NCBI GenBank assembly: GCA_019787685.1
Contig: JAHNUO010000001.1
Location: 1,240,001 to 1,304,000, forward strand
Source of the DNA: Chiua virens
Lineage: Eukaryota > Basidiomycota > Agaricomycetes > Boletales > Boletaceae
DNA: 64,000 nt
Reading direction: 5' to 3'
Positions 1 to 11,919 of the stretch are shown here, piece by piece. Each line of letters opens with the position of its first letter. Positions within the stretch are counted from its first letter, which is position 1. Below the pieces are notes generated by a model that did not search any database, was not told the DNA's origin, and was given only the letters and a program-made list of their open reading frames with translations. The position numbers were made by a program, and so were the translations under genes.

Positions 1-2892
1 TGCTCGTTCGTATATGGGTCGCGTTGCTGGAAGGCCGTAGTTCGCAGTAGCCTTCGCAATGTATATAGTGTACATCTGTTATCGTTCAGTATTCGCAGAT
101 TGTTCGTCTGGTTATAAAGTGCGTGTACCTCAAACTTGTCTTCATCGGCCACTACTTGCGCAGCTCGCTCATAGATAGACATAGCACGCTTCGCCAAGCC
201 ATAATCTTCCTCCAGCTTCCCATACATGAGGAACAATGGTTTGCAAGCCTTGGGTTGACATTTCTCTAGTGCCTGCTCAAAGAGGTCTCGAGACCGTTCT
301 AGCTTGGATCCCCCCTAAGTAGAAGTCAATCAGAGTCCGATAAAAAGGGTGATATGCCCAACGTACATATCGTTTAACGAATTTAGACAAGTAAATATTC
401 CAGATTTCGAATGAGATGGGGAAAGTGAACAGCTCCGTCCCACGCTCGTATATCTGCCAGTCGAAGGTCATTACACTGGGAAGGATCGAAGGTGGCAACT
501 CACCCTGAAGCTGTCCTCCCAGTATTGGTTCTCCTCCAAGAAAGCGGCGTAGTTGACTATGATTTGCGCATTCGCAATCTTGAGGCCCATGATCTTCTCA
601 TAAATGGCCTTAGCTGATTCAACAGTGCCTATCGACTCTTCCAAGTCAACGTAGAACGACCAAAGTTTCAATGACTTGAACAGTCGCGCTTGGATAGGCA
701 GTGACTAAGAGAGTTGTCAGTGCTCTGAATCAGTTGCCAGGAGGTTGACATACGTGGTCATGGTAGTTGATTTTTGTGTTCTTTGGGATAACAGCCGCTC
801 GTTGCATAACTCGAATAGCCTCGTCATAATTGCTACGCATTGTTAGTACATTTAGAGTATCACAACCAAGAAAAATCCTACCCTTGACGAAGTTCCATTT
901 CTGCCCAATCGCACCAAATTTCGGCAAGGTCTTCGACAGTCTTGAAATTAACTTTTGTTGCCTTCTCGAGGATTTTGCGAGTGCTGTCCAGATCAGGCTC
1001 CGCTGCACCGGAAACGCCCCCTTCTTCATAAAACCTCGCGAAGTTGATATATAGGCGGTGGAAATTAGCTGTAGCCCTGCGAGGCTGGATAGTTTCCAGT
1101 GCTTTGGTGTATGTTTCAGCGACCTGGCAGTCGATGAGCGTCAATAAATTCAAGGATAGCCTAGACACTTCGTACCCGATCGTCATCTTCACCCCACAAT
1201 GCCACCCGCTTCTCCCATTCTTGCACGTCGTTAGGATTTCTCCTCAAAAGGACATCATTGAGAAGAAATGGTCTTCGATCCATTAATGCCTCGAATTCCT
1301 TCATTTTGACGTCCAGCTCGCGTTCGGTCTCCTTTGCATCTTCTTCGTCCTCGTCTTCGTCCGGCTCCTCTAAGCTTGCCATGAGGGCGCTGAGAAGCGA
1401 CTCGGTGAACTGCACATACGCATCGAAGATCTGGGTGAAGTCCCTGACAGTAAGAACCGATGCAATACCAGCTTCAAACGTGCTGTTTGCACGGTCGAAT
1501 TCGCCACGTTTGATCCAATATGTCGCGAGTCCACTCCATAAACGGCCAGCTTGGTCTTTGTAGACCTCGAGACCGTCTTTGTGGATGATGCGTTCGATGT
1601 TCAACTTTCGCTTGCTAAGAGGATCTTCGTCCTCGTCGTATGTAGGGAGTGGCTTTCCATCTGCTGAGACAGGTACAGCCGGGCCAGCTACACGGACAAG
1701 TTGGCCATCCACGGAGGCAGGTTCGTGGGGCTGAGCATTCTGAGTTTCCGTTTCAGCGTCAGCTTTGGCGTTTGCCTCATTTGATTGCACGGTGTCGGCG
1801 ACGTCGAGACCGACCTCATCGGAGAAGCGCTCAACGACATCGATGAAGTCTCCGAGGAGCTGGTACGGACTCTTTCCCTCCGGACTGGTGTATTCACCTC
1901 GCGCTGCTTTCCTCGCCAAGGACAACAAAAGCTTCGCGGCCTCCAAGGGTCTCGGGGCGGAGTCGGCGAGTGAGAGGAGGATGGAAGCGTAGTGCTCAGT
2001 CAGATTTGGGTCTACGACAAGATAACGGCGATATACCGAGACAGTGGTGACACCACCTTTATCTTCAGCCCATAGCAGATACCTGACCCAGATACGGGAG
2101 TGCAGAGAAGGTGGTAGTGTGCGTAATGCACGATCAAACGTCCGCCGAGCGTGGGTATGCGAGATCATGGGAGGACACATGGGATGATGAAAGAGTGAGA
2201 AATACATCATCCAGAGGCGCGGTAGCTGCGAAATACGTTAGCACAAGTAAATGATAGGTAGGGTTCACGAAACCTACCTTGGGCAACCACATCAGGGCGC
2301 GTTCATATGTTGCAACAAGAGCTCTCCACTCTTCCCATCCGATGACGCCGTCAAGCCCGCCTTCCCATTCTTCCAGACTCTCTCGCTCTTCCTCCAATGC
2401 GTCCCTCATTTCAGGGAACTTTTTCCTCCCACCTGCTTGTTTCTTGTGCACCAGTTTGCCAAGAATGTATGACATCCTCATCTGCAGATATGATTTCCAT
2501 AGTTTGAATGATCCCGGAAACTGGACGAGCGCAGCTTCGTAGATGTACGTGAGGCATTGCAAGGAACGTCTTGCAAGTGGAGTGGAAAGTGGTCCGAGTA
2601 GTTGCGCGCTCTCGTCAAGTGAAGAGTTCTCGCGTCGTTCCTCCTTGAGTAGTGCGTTAAACGCGTCCCTGGTGTTTTGTATGGCTGTCCACCATGCCCG
2701 GAAAGATGAAGGATTTCGGAGCAGGTCTTCCTCGCGGTGAAGGTCTTGGATGGTGAGCAGGTGCGGATGTGTGTTTGGCGTCGGAACAGGTAGTGTCAAA
2801 GGAAAGTGAGCAGAGAGATCCTGCAACTTCGCCGACCTTTCAGCGACGGAAGGCATTTTGGAGGTGGTCAACGAGCAAGTGAGGACTTCCAT
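1..2892 (-). CDS. SYF1: Pre-mRNA-splicing factor SYF1 (XAB2), 3' end outside window
   Basis: Multi-exon gene read right to left, cut by the window start so the C-terminus is missing. Starts at ATG 2892-2890; a second in-frame ATG at 2856 (MPSVAERSAKL) is an alternative. The translation is a run of HAT/TPR-type helical repeats with the usual aromatic residues (SFRAWWTAIQNTRDAF, SFKLWKSYLQMRMSY, SRIWVRYLLWAEDKGGV, LATYWIKRGEFDRANSTFEAGI, EWEKRVALW), interrupted by an acidic stretch (EEPDEDEDEEDAKETE). Known for the family: SYF1 is a scaffold of the Prp19/NineTeen complex in activated spliceosomes. Order of repeats and the N-terminal sequence fit SYF1/XAB2 better than CLF1. Divergent from the RabGGTase gene, 56 bp between the start codons. 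Exon borders were not all resolved. Confidence 0.9.
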
Positions 2893-2948
2893 TTTGGGTC
2901 ATTTATTTGTCGACCTTTGACTTATCTCCCCGTTGACTGTGGACTATC
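2893..2948. promoter_or_regulatory. Compact divergent promoter SYF1 / RabGGTase alpha
   Basis: Only 56 bp separate the two divergent start codons, so the core promoters must overlap each other or the 5' ends. No TATA box is visible. Inferred from gene layout only. Confidence 0.5.
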
Positions 2949-4296
2949 ATGGTAAGGCTACGAGCTAATCTACTGCACATTTTTGAACGCGAGGGTCGCA
3001 CAGCACAACGTTCGGCGTGTTCCCAAAGAAGAGATTCAGGCGAAAAGGGATCGCGAAAAATCCCTGATCGTCGAGTATCTCACACTATCGGATAGTGTAC
3101 TCGCTCGGGTACGTCACTGCCTTGACCTACATCGCACTTGTCTCAATCATCTCAACAGAAAAAGGCGCACGACTGGAGCCGGGATGCGTTCGATCAAACT
3201 CAACACTTGCTTGAGCGGAACCCAGAATTCTACACTATTTGGAACTACCGTCGGAACATCTTGCTCAATGGCATATTCCCTCAGAGGTCAGTGGCTTATC
3301 CGTGGTGTGGCTTGCTGGCATCTAATTCTGTTCCCAGTACTCCCGAAGAAGTTAATAAACTACTGGCTGACGAGTTGGTGATGACGATGGCGGCGCTGCG
3401 AGAACATCCCAAGGTATACTGGATATGGAATCACCGCGGATGGTGCCTGGAGAATATTCCGGATGGACCAGAGGTGGATGGTGCTCCATCCTTGCAGTGG
3501 CGGAGGACCACTTGGAAAAAAGAGCTGGCTGTCGTCGAGAAGATGCTCGATGCAGACGCACGAAATTGTAAGCCCATTCGCACGTTTCCTCCTTGCACAT
3601 GCACATCCTCATCATCCTTCAAGTCCATGCTTGGAATTACCGGAGATATTGTCTGGCAAGTATGCCAGATCAGAGGCCCTTGGCGACCGAGCTTGCATAT
3701 ACCACGCGCAAGATCAGCGCAAGTTTCTCTAATTTCAGTGCATGGCACCAACGTTCTAAGATTTACTCCGCGCTCTGGAACGCCGGCGAATTGGATCCCG
3801 TCAAGTCGCGGGAGGAGGGTATGCGCCCGCTCTGCCTCCAGCATACCATGGTTTTAACATGCCAGACAAAAAGAATTTGACCTCGTGCACAATGCGCTGT
3901 TCACTGATCCCGATGATCAGAGCGCATGGATCTATCATAGGTGGTTAATAGGTTCTGGTGCGTATGAACTGTCACAGTCTCGCCAGGCATTTACAATCGT
4001 TTACAGGAGAGAATGAGGATCAGCTTCGGCATGAGATTGCCATCATCGAGGAATTGTTGGGCGAGCAACCCGATAGCAAGTGTAAGATCAGACTTCACCC
4101 TCAGGCTGGTACAGGCTCGTTCAATTATCCTCCAGGGTGTATGGAATCTTTGGTATACTACAATCGACTATTGCTGAAGAATTATTGTCCCGGCGCTGAG
4201 GACATCAGACAGAAGTGTCTTGGTTTTCTGCAGCAACTAGAACAGATAGATACTCCGCGAAGATCAAGATACCGAGAAATAGGCAAGTGTTTGTAG
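2949..4296 (+). CDS. BET4: Rab geranylgeranyltransferase alpha subunit
   Basis: Start inferred as ATG 2949-2951, which is the whole coding part of exon 1: a GT intron follows at once (2952-3003, ending ...gtcgcacag) and exon 2 continues HNVRRVPKEEIQAKR, giving the MH-x-VRRV start typical of this family. Further introns at about 3109-3159 and 3290-3338, and more downstream. Prenyltransferase alpha (PFTA) repeats are visible: NPEFYTIWNYRR, HPKVYWIWNHRGW, HAWNYRRY, NFSAWHQRSK and DQSAWIYHRW. Ends IGKCL-stop at 4296. Known role: the alpha subunit pairs with the beta subunit and, with Rab escort protein, attaches geranylgeranyl groups to the C-terminal cysteines of Rab GTPases. About 330 residues expected, matching fungal BET4, which lacks the LRR tail of animal proteins. 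Nothing suggests damage. Confidence 0.88.
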
Positions 4297-4533
4297 GATT
4301 AACCGAGGCGCAGACCCACGTTCATGATCAGCCCAAAAAATTTTTAATACCAATGAATGTTTCAATCCTGCATACCAGTTCCCATTGATTTTCTGCGCAA
4401 ACATGCACATGCCTCCAAATCCTCTAATCACCGCGCCCGAAATGCCACATTGACGTCAAATTATACGAAGATACGTATACAAGAGATTCCGAAAAATTAA
4501 TCAGACAGCAAATGTAGCATACGGTGTCCATCT

Positions 4534-6896
4534 CTATAGCTGAAACCCGGAACCTGAACTTCCTTTGTATGGTTTCACCAATAACGGAAGCTGGGCCTTA
4601 TTCTTGGGATCAGAACGCAAAACGGGGCGTTGCACAATTCTCGCCTTCTTGCCGATCTCGCTGACAGGTACGGCAAGCTCAAATTCAAACGCGCGAACAA
4701 GTGTGAAGAGGATCGCTTTCATTCTGGAAAAGGTTCAATTCCAGATCGAAGCACATTGAAGGCGAGAGCGAACTTACTCGACGAGAGAGAACCGGTAGCC
4801 AATGCACGCTCTGGGGCCACCAAGGAAGGAGAGAAGGTGGCCCCACACGCCTGGAATCTGTGAGACAGCCTCTGGAATATGTTCCCACCGTTCTGGCCTA
4901 TGGGACGTGTGTGAATGTACGAACTAAACCACATAAATGAGAATCGTACTTGAACTCGTGTGCATCAGGTCCCCACAATTCGTGTGATCGGTTGATTGCC
5001 AGGATAGGGATAAAGATAGGATCCCCTTTGCTCACTCTGTGCGCAGGAGTCAAGATATAAATTGAATTCGTATCGGAATACCGGAACGTACCTGATACTG
5101 TCGTGAACGACACCATTTTTGTCTGTATACGGCTTGTCCACGGGTAACACGTCATCCTTCATCGCAATGCGCAGCGTGCTTGGTACAGGTGAGTGCACAC
5201 GGAGTGTCTCTCTTACGACTGTATCCAAGTAAGGAAGTGCCATAAGTTCTTCCATTGACGGGGTTTCTGTGTCAACGGATAAAAGTTCTTCCCGGAGCTT
5301 TCTCTGAACTTGGGGTGCAGTCGTCATTGCGTAGAGGGCCCATGTGACTGCAGTGCTATTGCATCGCTGTTAAAGCTTTGCATATTTCAGAATGAATAAT
5401 GCCATACCTTGTGGTTTCATGGCCAGCGACCAGAAACGTGGGGACCTCTGCGGAAGGACGTCAGAAGCAATATATGAACCGCGGATAGAGAGCAACGCAC
5501 GCGCCAAGACATCTTCGTCGCATAGCCTTTGATTCTCGGGAATGTCAGTTGCCATGTTCGCCTTGACTAGCAGCGACAGCAAATCCCGGCCATGCAAACT
5601 ATTCTTTTCAATCTCGCCTTTCTCTGTCGCGCTTGCCCGAGCCGCTGCTTTGGCATCAGATAACAGTTCTTTGCCAATGCGCGCCATCGTGTTTTGTGCG
5701 GCCTGGCTTTTGCGTGAACTATCGGTGGGCTACCAAATAAAAGGTAAACGCGTCTTAACAGTACAAAGAGGGACAGCACTAACGATGAGACGCAAAAGCG
5801 GGAACCTGGCTTGTAAGACAGGGAGGATGCTTAGTCCTTGACCTGCTGCGGTCATAGTCGCAAACGCTTCATTCAATTCATTTGGTTTCTCGTTTGCGTT
5901 GAGTGCGTCAAAATTGTAGTTGAAGCCTAACCGCGTTCAATGTTGTCCGGACTTGCCCAGAGGGTTTTTAAATAGCTCACCAGCGAGACCAATGACGTCA
6001 AGTGCCATTCTGTTTAACCAGGGCATGATATCCAAGCGGGTTCCGGTAGTCGTTCCAGCGAGGTCTTTTTCAACCTCAGACAACAAGACATCACGAAGCT
6101 GCGATGGCTAAAGTGAGTAATCTAGGTGCGAGGCACAAAAAGCTACACGTACTCGGGCAGCTTTCGCAAAAAAGATATCCGTAAGCGCGCGAATCTGTGC
6201 TGGACCGAATGCAGGGTTCTAAGTGTCGATTCAGCAACGTGGATCACGAACACTGCGAGAACCTGATTACCATGATTCGCCTCTGCTCACACATGAAGCT
6301 CGTTAGCATTCGTGAAGAGAAAATAGAAAGCGGATACGAACCTGCTGACGATGCTGAGCACCTTCGACAAAAAGTACGCCTAAAGACATCTGTCAACGCG
6401 TGCATGAACACACGTAAGGGAAAACTTGCCTTCTCCAAGAATTTGAGACAAGTTATACCTGACCTGGGAGGGTTTTTGGTAGTCACTACTGTGGGTGAGG
6501 ACATGGTTGATGGCCCGTGTGTCCATAGTAAACAACCGGTCGGACTAGCAAACCAACGCAATCAGTCATGCACGAACGTCTCAGAGCGCGAGAACATACA
6601 GAGAAAAAACCCTTGTATTTCAAAACGTGGCCATATTGCTTCACCCATTCTTCGTGAAGCACCGAGTTCTCCTAGAAAGGGACTCAACCAAAGTCAATTT
6701 CGTCATGACAGCGATGACGCACGGCATTCCAGATGTCACGCATATTGCCATATATCCAGCTTGTTCCTTTGGGTCCGCGTAGATGTCGTATGGGAGATGT
6801 CAATTGATGGTACACGAACTGGAACAACTTCCACAGCCCGATGGCGGCGGATCCAGAGGCCAACGCGGCGAGGAGTAGATTTCCGGTGGAGAGCAT
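4534..6896 (-). CDS. Cytochrome P450 monooxygenase, microsomal type
   Basis: Multi-exon gene with ATG at 6896-6894 (an in-frame upstream codon at 6956 is possible). The N-terminus ([31 protein letters not shown] in the first exon) is a hydrophobic anchor, followed by a [12 protein letters not shown] proline/glycine hinge. K-helix ExxR is ETLR in [13 protein letters not shown] (about 5200). The heme loop [10 protein letters not shown], at about 4800-4840 reading leftward, fits FxxGxRxCxG with the cysteine ligand present. C-terminus ends SGSGFQL. Family knowledge: NADPH-P450 reductase-dependent oxidation at the ER; Agaricomycetes have large P450 families and the substrate cannot be told. No other secondary-metabolism gene is adjacent. 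It is the last host gene before the transposon nest. Confidence 0.88.
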
Positions 6897-7614
6897 GATG
6901 TTGCTGCGCAGGGGAGGATTCAATGGGTAGTCACGCAGAACTGTCGTGTATACCACCAGTCATTTATAGTCCGGTTCAGCCAATACCGGTTGAAATCATG
7001 TGTAGCTCCAGCTTGGGAATCCACACTGAGTTGTGAGCAATGTGTCAGCCGGCCGGAGAACTGCGTATACACAGCAGCTTGACGCGTCCCATCGGACTCA
7101 TTCCGGGGCTGACATAATGACCTGTACTCGGAAGCGTACCACTACTAGCGAACAGAACCTCGGAAGCTCGGTCGACGGGCAGGTGCGACGCCTGTGCATA
7201 CTGCTGTCAGGGGCCATGGTCAAACATTTGACAGAGATAAACTAAACACTTCTCTCGGAGTCAGTGTGATTCAGAAAGCCGGTCAACGGTCGTATAGCGG
7301 CAATAGCACGGTGTGTAGTAGTACGAGAGGTGGCCTGGGGTGTAGCACCGGCGAGAGCGACTCCGACAGATATCACATGCCATTGGATGCACATTCATCT
7401 CAGTGTGATTCAAGTTATGCTCTTTGTAACTAGTATCGTCATGCAGTGGACTGTGGCCATTTGTCTTTGTTGTCAACAATGAGGACAAATTCTGATTAGG
7501 TTTCCCCTTACAAGGTCTAGACCATATCAAGGATAATTGATAAAGTCCTCTGGTTTGCTGAGTCAACACCTTGTGCTTTGGTTGTGCCGCGACTCCATAA
7601 GTTGGGTTGTGGTG
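6897..7614. other. Gene-free stretch between P450 and the transposon nest
   Basis: Contains only short, unconvincing open frames in several phases. Presumably holds the P450 promoter on its left side. Composition turns AT-richer toward the right, where the first transposon terminus begins. No RNA gene or repeat recognised. Confidence 0.5.
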
Positions 7615-7616
7615 TA

Positions 7617-7642
7617 CAGTGATTCACCATCACTTGTGTCAG
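7617..7642 (+). repeat. Left terminal inverted repeat of outer element
   Basis: 26 bp, preceded by TA; pairs with 38581-38606. Confidence 0.6.
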
Positions 7643-8347
7643 CCACAGTCACTTGCATCAACAATTATTTGAATCACACAAATGATATGCTGCATATATA
7701 GTGATAATTCACTGTACCAGTTCCTTTATAAGATAGATGTGTGTGTGTGCATGAATTCATTGTGGCTTGTTAGCTATCTGCCATTTTGTGTAAAAAAATT
7801 GAAGAAATCACATGTATTGTTGCACTTTGGTTTCTGAGAGCTACTAACTCTGAAAACACACTTGTCACTTGCATTTGATGGTTTATAATACTGCTGAGAC
7901 AACAATCTATCCTCACTGAGAGCAATCCATCTGCCATGGACATGCTGGAGAGACAGGTTTTTCAGTTCCTTATCATAATCTTAGTGACTAGGGTGAGGAC
8001 TGTCACATGTCAACAAGACCACTGGCACCAAAGACCTTTCAAAATAAATGACAGCACTGGTTCCCATGATGATGGGTGTGAGACAGGCTCCTACACACCA
8101 TTGCATTGAGTGCAAGGTGACATCCAATGGCATATGGGTAAGGAGTTATCTGGTGGCTATATGGTAAAATTCAAAGTCTGTAACCACCTTAGGCACTAGT
8201 TTTTGCACAGCCACAGGACCTTTAGGGGGGGTTCCTTGTAGAGGAGAAACTAACCTAAGAGGGGTTTCAATCCTCTCCAATCTCCATTCATTTCCAAATA
8301 TATTTCTGCATTTTTCTCATAAAATCTTATATGTCTAGATGGTGTTC
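7643..8347. other. Non-coding left flank of outer element
   Basis: AT-rich, without a convincing reading frame. It holds the subterminal inverted segment listed separately and several CACTTG/TCACTT repeats close to the terminus. Otherwise nothing recognised. Confidence 0.5.
8084..8195 (+). repeat. Subterminal inverted segment, left copy
   Basis: About 110 bp that reappears inverted at 38204-38311 (shared core includes ATGGGTAAGGAGTTATCTGG and GGCTATATGGTAAAATTC). Supports the pairing of the two nest borders. Confidence 0.65.
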
Positions 8348-8349
8348 TA

Positions 8350-9941
8350 CAGTGAGCAACAAAACCATTCCAATAACTAACCCTGACGCAGTGCGCGAAG
8401 CGCACTGCAAACACCTGTGGGAATCTTGCTTAGTAGTAGTGGGACCAAATGATATACAAACCCTTGGCTGCAAATTGGTCCCTGGCTCATGTGATTTGGC
8501 CCAGGGGTGGTGGAGATATGACCATTTTAAATCACTCATGTCATTGGAACAGTTTTGTTGCTGATATTAGGGGTATTGCAAATTAGTATGAAGTGTATCC
8601 TCCTTTGGCCTTGATGACCTCCTGAACCCTTCTAGGCATGCTCTCAATCAATCTCTGACACTCCCCAACCTCAATCTTGTACCACTCTTCCTGAATCCTC
8701 TCCCAAAGTTCCAATACCCCCTTGGCTGGCTCAGGATATTCTGCAAGCCTTCTTTTGAGGAGAAACCATAGATGTTCTATGGGGTTAAGGTCTAGAGACT
8801 GAGCAGGCCATACCATGACCTCATATCCATGCTCTTTCAACCACTCCTTGGCCCTCCTACTGGTATGTTTGGGGTCATTATCCTGCTGGAAAATAATGTC
8901 CTCTGGGGTAAATCCATAATCCACAAGGGTTTTTTGGAGTTCATCCTCCAAAATCTGCACATAAAGGTTAGCATCCATCTTACCATCAATCCTACAAGCC
9001 ATCCCAACACCTTCCCAGGTCATACAACCCTATAACATGACTGATCCTCCTCCAAACTTGACTGTACCCTCCACAAGTCTATCACTGAGACCCTCTCCTG
9101 GCTTTTTCCATGCCCATTTCCTACCATCTGACCCAATGTGATTAATCTTGGTCTCATCTGACCATATAACTCACTTCCAATCATCCACAGTCCAGTCCTG
9201 ATGGCTCAAAGCAAAATCTAATCTTTCTCTCCTATGGCACTTGGAAAGAAGAGGGCGTTTCTTCTTTACTACAGCCTTCATACCAGCTTTCTTCAAGTGA
9301 CGATGGATGGTCTGGGGAGAGATGGGATGGTTCTTGACATCCTGAAGAGTCTTGGTGACCTGAACGGCATTTTCAGCCTTTCCAGTACCAAGAAGTCGAA
9401 TGGCATGTCGCATATCAGTGGGAGAAATGATGGATGGATGACCACCAGTGGCTTTGGGAAGGTTGGGACAGTGTTCAGTGTGAATACGACTGATGGTAGA
9501 GTTACTGAATCCAGTAGAAGTGGAGATCTGACGAGTTGTTTGACCCAATTCCAAGAAAGCAATAACTTGGTTGATTTAATCAGTGGAAAGGGATTTCATG
9601 GTGAAAGAAGTGGTAACAGGAATGGTGTTTGGCTGTGTTTATGTCTTGTTGAACTGTTTATCCATCACATGACTCAATTCTGACATAATATCCCAGTGCA
9701 ACATATGAGTTCTGTGTTTCAATATGACAGCAACAAAACTGTTCCAATGACATGAGTGATTTAAAATGGTCATATCTCCACCACCCCTGGGCCAAATCAC
9801 ATGAGCCAGGGACCAATTTGTAGCCAAGGGTTTGTATATCATTTGGTCCCACTACTACTAAGCGAGATTCCCACAGGTGTTTGCAGTGTGCTTCGCGCAC
9901 TGCGTCAGGGTTAGTTATCGGAACGGTTTTGTTGCTCACTG
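8350..9941 (-). mobile_element. Tc1/mariner element copy A (dead)
   Basis: 1592 bp flanked by TA on both sides (8348-8349, 9942-9943). It has two 214-bp terminal inverted repeats (8350-8563 and 9728-9941) that begin CAGTGAGCAAC. Each long repeat is itself bounded by a roughly 20-bp motif in inverted orientation (AGCAACAAAAC...CCAAT outside and inside). The single transposase frame on the minus strand has several stops, so the copy is non-autonomous. Closely related to copy B at 27952-29541. Confidence 0.92.
8583..9599 (-). pseudogene. Tc1 transposase (DD34E) pseudogene, copy A
   Basis: Frame begins at ATG 9599 and ends at the stop 8583-8585. Seen: an N-terminal helix-turn-helix (LGQTTRQISTSTGFSNSTISRI), then the DDE core with IWSDETKIN, QQDNDPKHTS and LDLNPIEHLW. 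Spacing between the second D and E is 34 residues, as in Tc1. At least three in-frame stops: codon 8 (TAA), one after DDWK (about 9170) where copy B has a histidine, and one before GCMTW (about 9025-9030) replacing tryptophan. The enzyme would normally cut at TIR ends and insert at TA. This copy cannot make it. Confidence 0.9.
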
Positions 9942-9943
9942 TA

Positions 9944-10504
9944 GATGGCTTACTAATGCTTTTTAGAAAGAAATAAAATGACATAAAACAGATCAGGAGG
10001 ATTGACAGAGGGTTTGCAGATGGTTTGATATATTTTTCATCTTTGTTAATTGATACATAGAAAGTAAATTAGAGAATTTAGAATAGTTAAAGGGGGGGGA
10101 CAAATCCTAAGGGGGGCAGAGGGTTAGAAAGATGGTTTACAGATGGCCGGCAGATAGTTAGCAGATAGTTAGCAGATGATTTTGGATGAATTACTATAGA
10201 AGCATATGCTTCTTTACCCCTTCCCCTGGCTTCTGATAATGGAACAGGCACAGAAGCTGCTTACATAAGTGCTTAGAAGCGATCAAATTGTTCCAAAAGT
10301 AGCCTACTACTCCAGGTTCATTTTCCAATTGGAAATCTCTTCAAATATATGTTTTTCCTTTATTTCCTTGCTTTCCCCTGGGGTCCTATGATGCAATTGG
10401 GTAGATATATCATGTATATAGTCTGATCTATTGTGTTGTCCACTTAAATGATGCTTAGATGTGCTCTACAAGATGGATATTCATACAGAGGTAATAAACA
10501 AAAA
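9944..10504. other. AT-rich non-coding segment in the nest
   Basis: No gene seen. Contains a short tandem CAGATAGTTAG repeat (about 10144-10175), G-runs (about 10090-10120) and a 14-bp perfect palindrome gaagcatatgcttc near 10200. Confidence 0.5.
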
Positions 10505-11268
10505 TGTTATGATAGTTCCAGGTAGGACCTAGTGTAGCCGCAAAAGCACTAAGTATTCAAGTGGCTGTGATAACTTGAACAACCACCACTTGATACGTGG
10601 TGCGCTGCAAAAGTTCAATGAGGACTGCTGTTAGTGTATTGCCAACAGTGGAGACGAGATAGAACTCAGGCGTTGCTGAGAGCATCCTGTTGGGAATCTA
10701 TACCTGAAGGACCAAGGATCTTCCTCTTGTAATCGAGGTGGAACTAGGTGTTGGCTGTAGTTTGTCGAGAGTCAAGGGTTGAGGGGTCACAGGGGTGTTC
10801 CCGAGTGGAGCAGGATACTTAGCTAGATTGCAGAGATCAAGACTGAGGTACAGGAGTATCACTGTGCAGTATTTATACTAGAGGAAATGTGCATGGACCA
10901 ATGGTCCAAAAGGGTGGCCAGGAAGAGCAGAACTGTCAAAGGGCCAAAGGGAGTCATATGGGGCGGGAGCACCAGACAGACGAAAGTATAAAAGGTAAAA
11001 TGCAGAAGCTGTCAGAAATGACAGTGGAAATGAAGGAGATCCCTAACAGATCAAGGAAGCGGAAGAAAGGAAGTGAAGACAGAACAATGGGTTGGGCTGG
11101 AGTTGCATAATTGGATCAACGAAGAGAAAGGTAAATGGGCAAAGGGTTAAGCCCTTGCTAAGTAATCCGAGGCAAGGGTAAGCCTTGTGGATTGAATGTA
11201 GGAGGTACCTGTAGTACCAAGCATAGTGAAAGCATCGTAAAAGTAAAAGAAAAAGATGAATCGTAATA
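10505..11268. repeat. Solo LTR related to Gypsy-1
   Basis: Starts TGTTATGATAGTTCCAGG, clearly homologous to the Gypsy-1 LTR start, and stays alignable through the CAACCACCACTTGATACGTG block and the CAGGAGTATC...TATTTATACTA block. The 3' part diverges. The end is placed at ...TCGTAATA because an AAAAA run lies on both sides (possible 5-bp target duplication). No internal region adjoins it, so it is most simply a recombined solo LTR of an older family member. Confidence 0.75.
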
Positions 11269-11919
11269 AAAAAACATGTTTGCATTTTTGACATATTGAA
11301 GATATAGAGCTAGATGTTGTGTGCCCAACCACCCTTAGTATATATCTATAACATACTCAAAGGTCAGGTGCCTGGGACAAAGCCTGGAGAAGATATGTTA
11401 TGTTATTCTCCTACTCCCTCTTTTGGGTCTGGAAAACTTTCCCAATGGCTGGGCTGCTTTGGGATGGTGTAGAGATCATTTATGCATACAATACTTTGAA
11501 TTGGATTGCTGTAGCCCCCCACCCAAGCCTGTCAAACACTCTCAGGGTGCTTTTTTCACTTTTGGAACAATGGTGACATAGAAACTAAAATACAATATAT
11601 GGCTTCAGTGCAACTATCCAGACCTCTTCTGCAGCATGGGATCTATATGGGACCAACTTTCTGTGTCTCTAAATGAAGAATTGAAGCTGGGAGAAGTGAA
11701 TTAAACATATGACAAGCGTGGGAAATGAATCTGAAACTTGGGAGATTTACAAAACATATCAAAAACCTGTCATTGTGGCTTCCACAATGCCTTAGGGGTG
11801 ATTCTGCCTGGTAGATCAAGTATCTATGATGCCTTAGAGCTTATATTCAACAGGTGCCTGGGTAATTCCATCTACATGGTGCTGAAATGCAGAAGAGTGA
11901 TGTAAATTCCATATAGCAG
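11269..11919. other. Non-coding segment between solo LTR and palindrome
   Basis: No convincing coding frame, RNA gene or repeat recognised. Confidence 0.45.

Noticed and set aside
7617..7714. 98-bp miniature element (CAGTGA...TCACTG flanked by TA) at the left nest border
   Set aside because: Only six or seven bases of the ends agree, while the 26-bp match to the far right end is much stronger, so I treat it as internal structure of the outer terminus.
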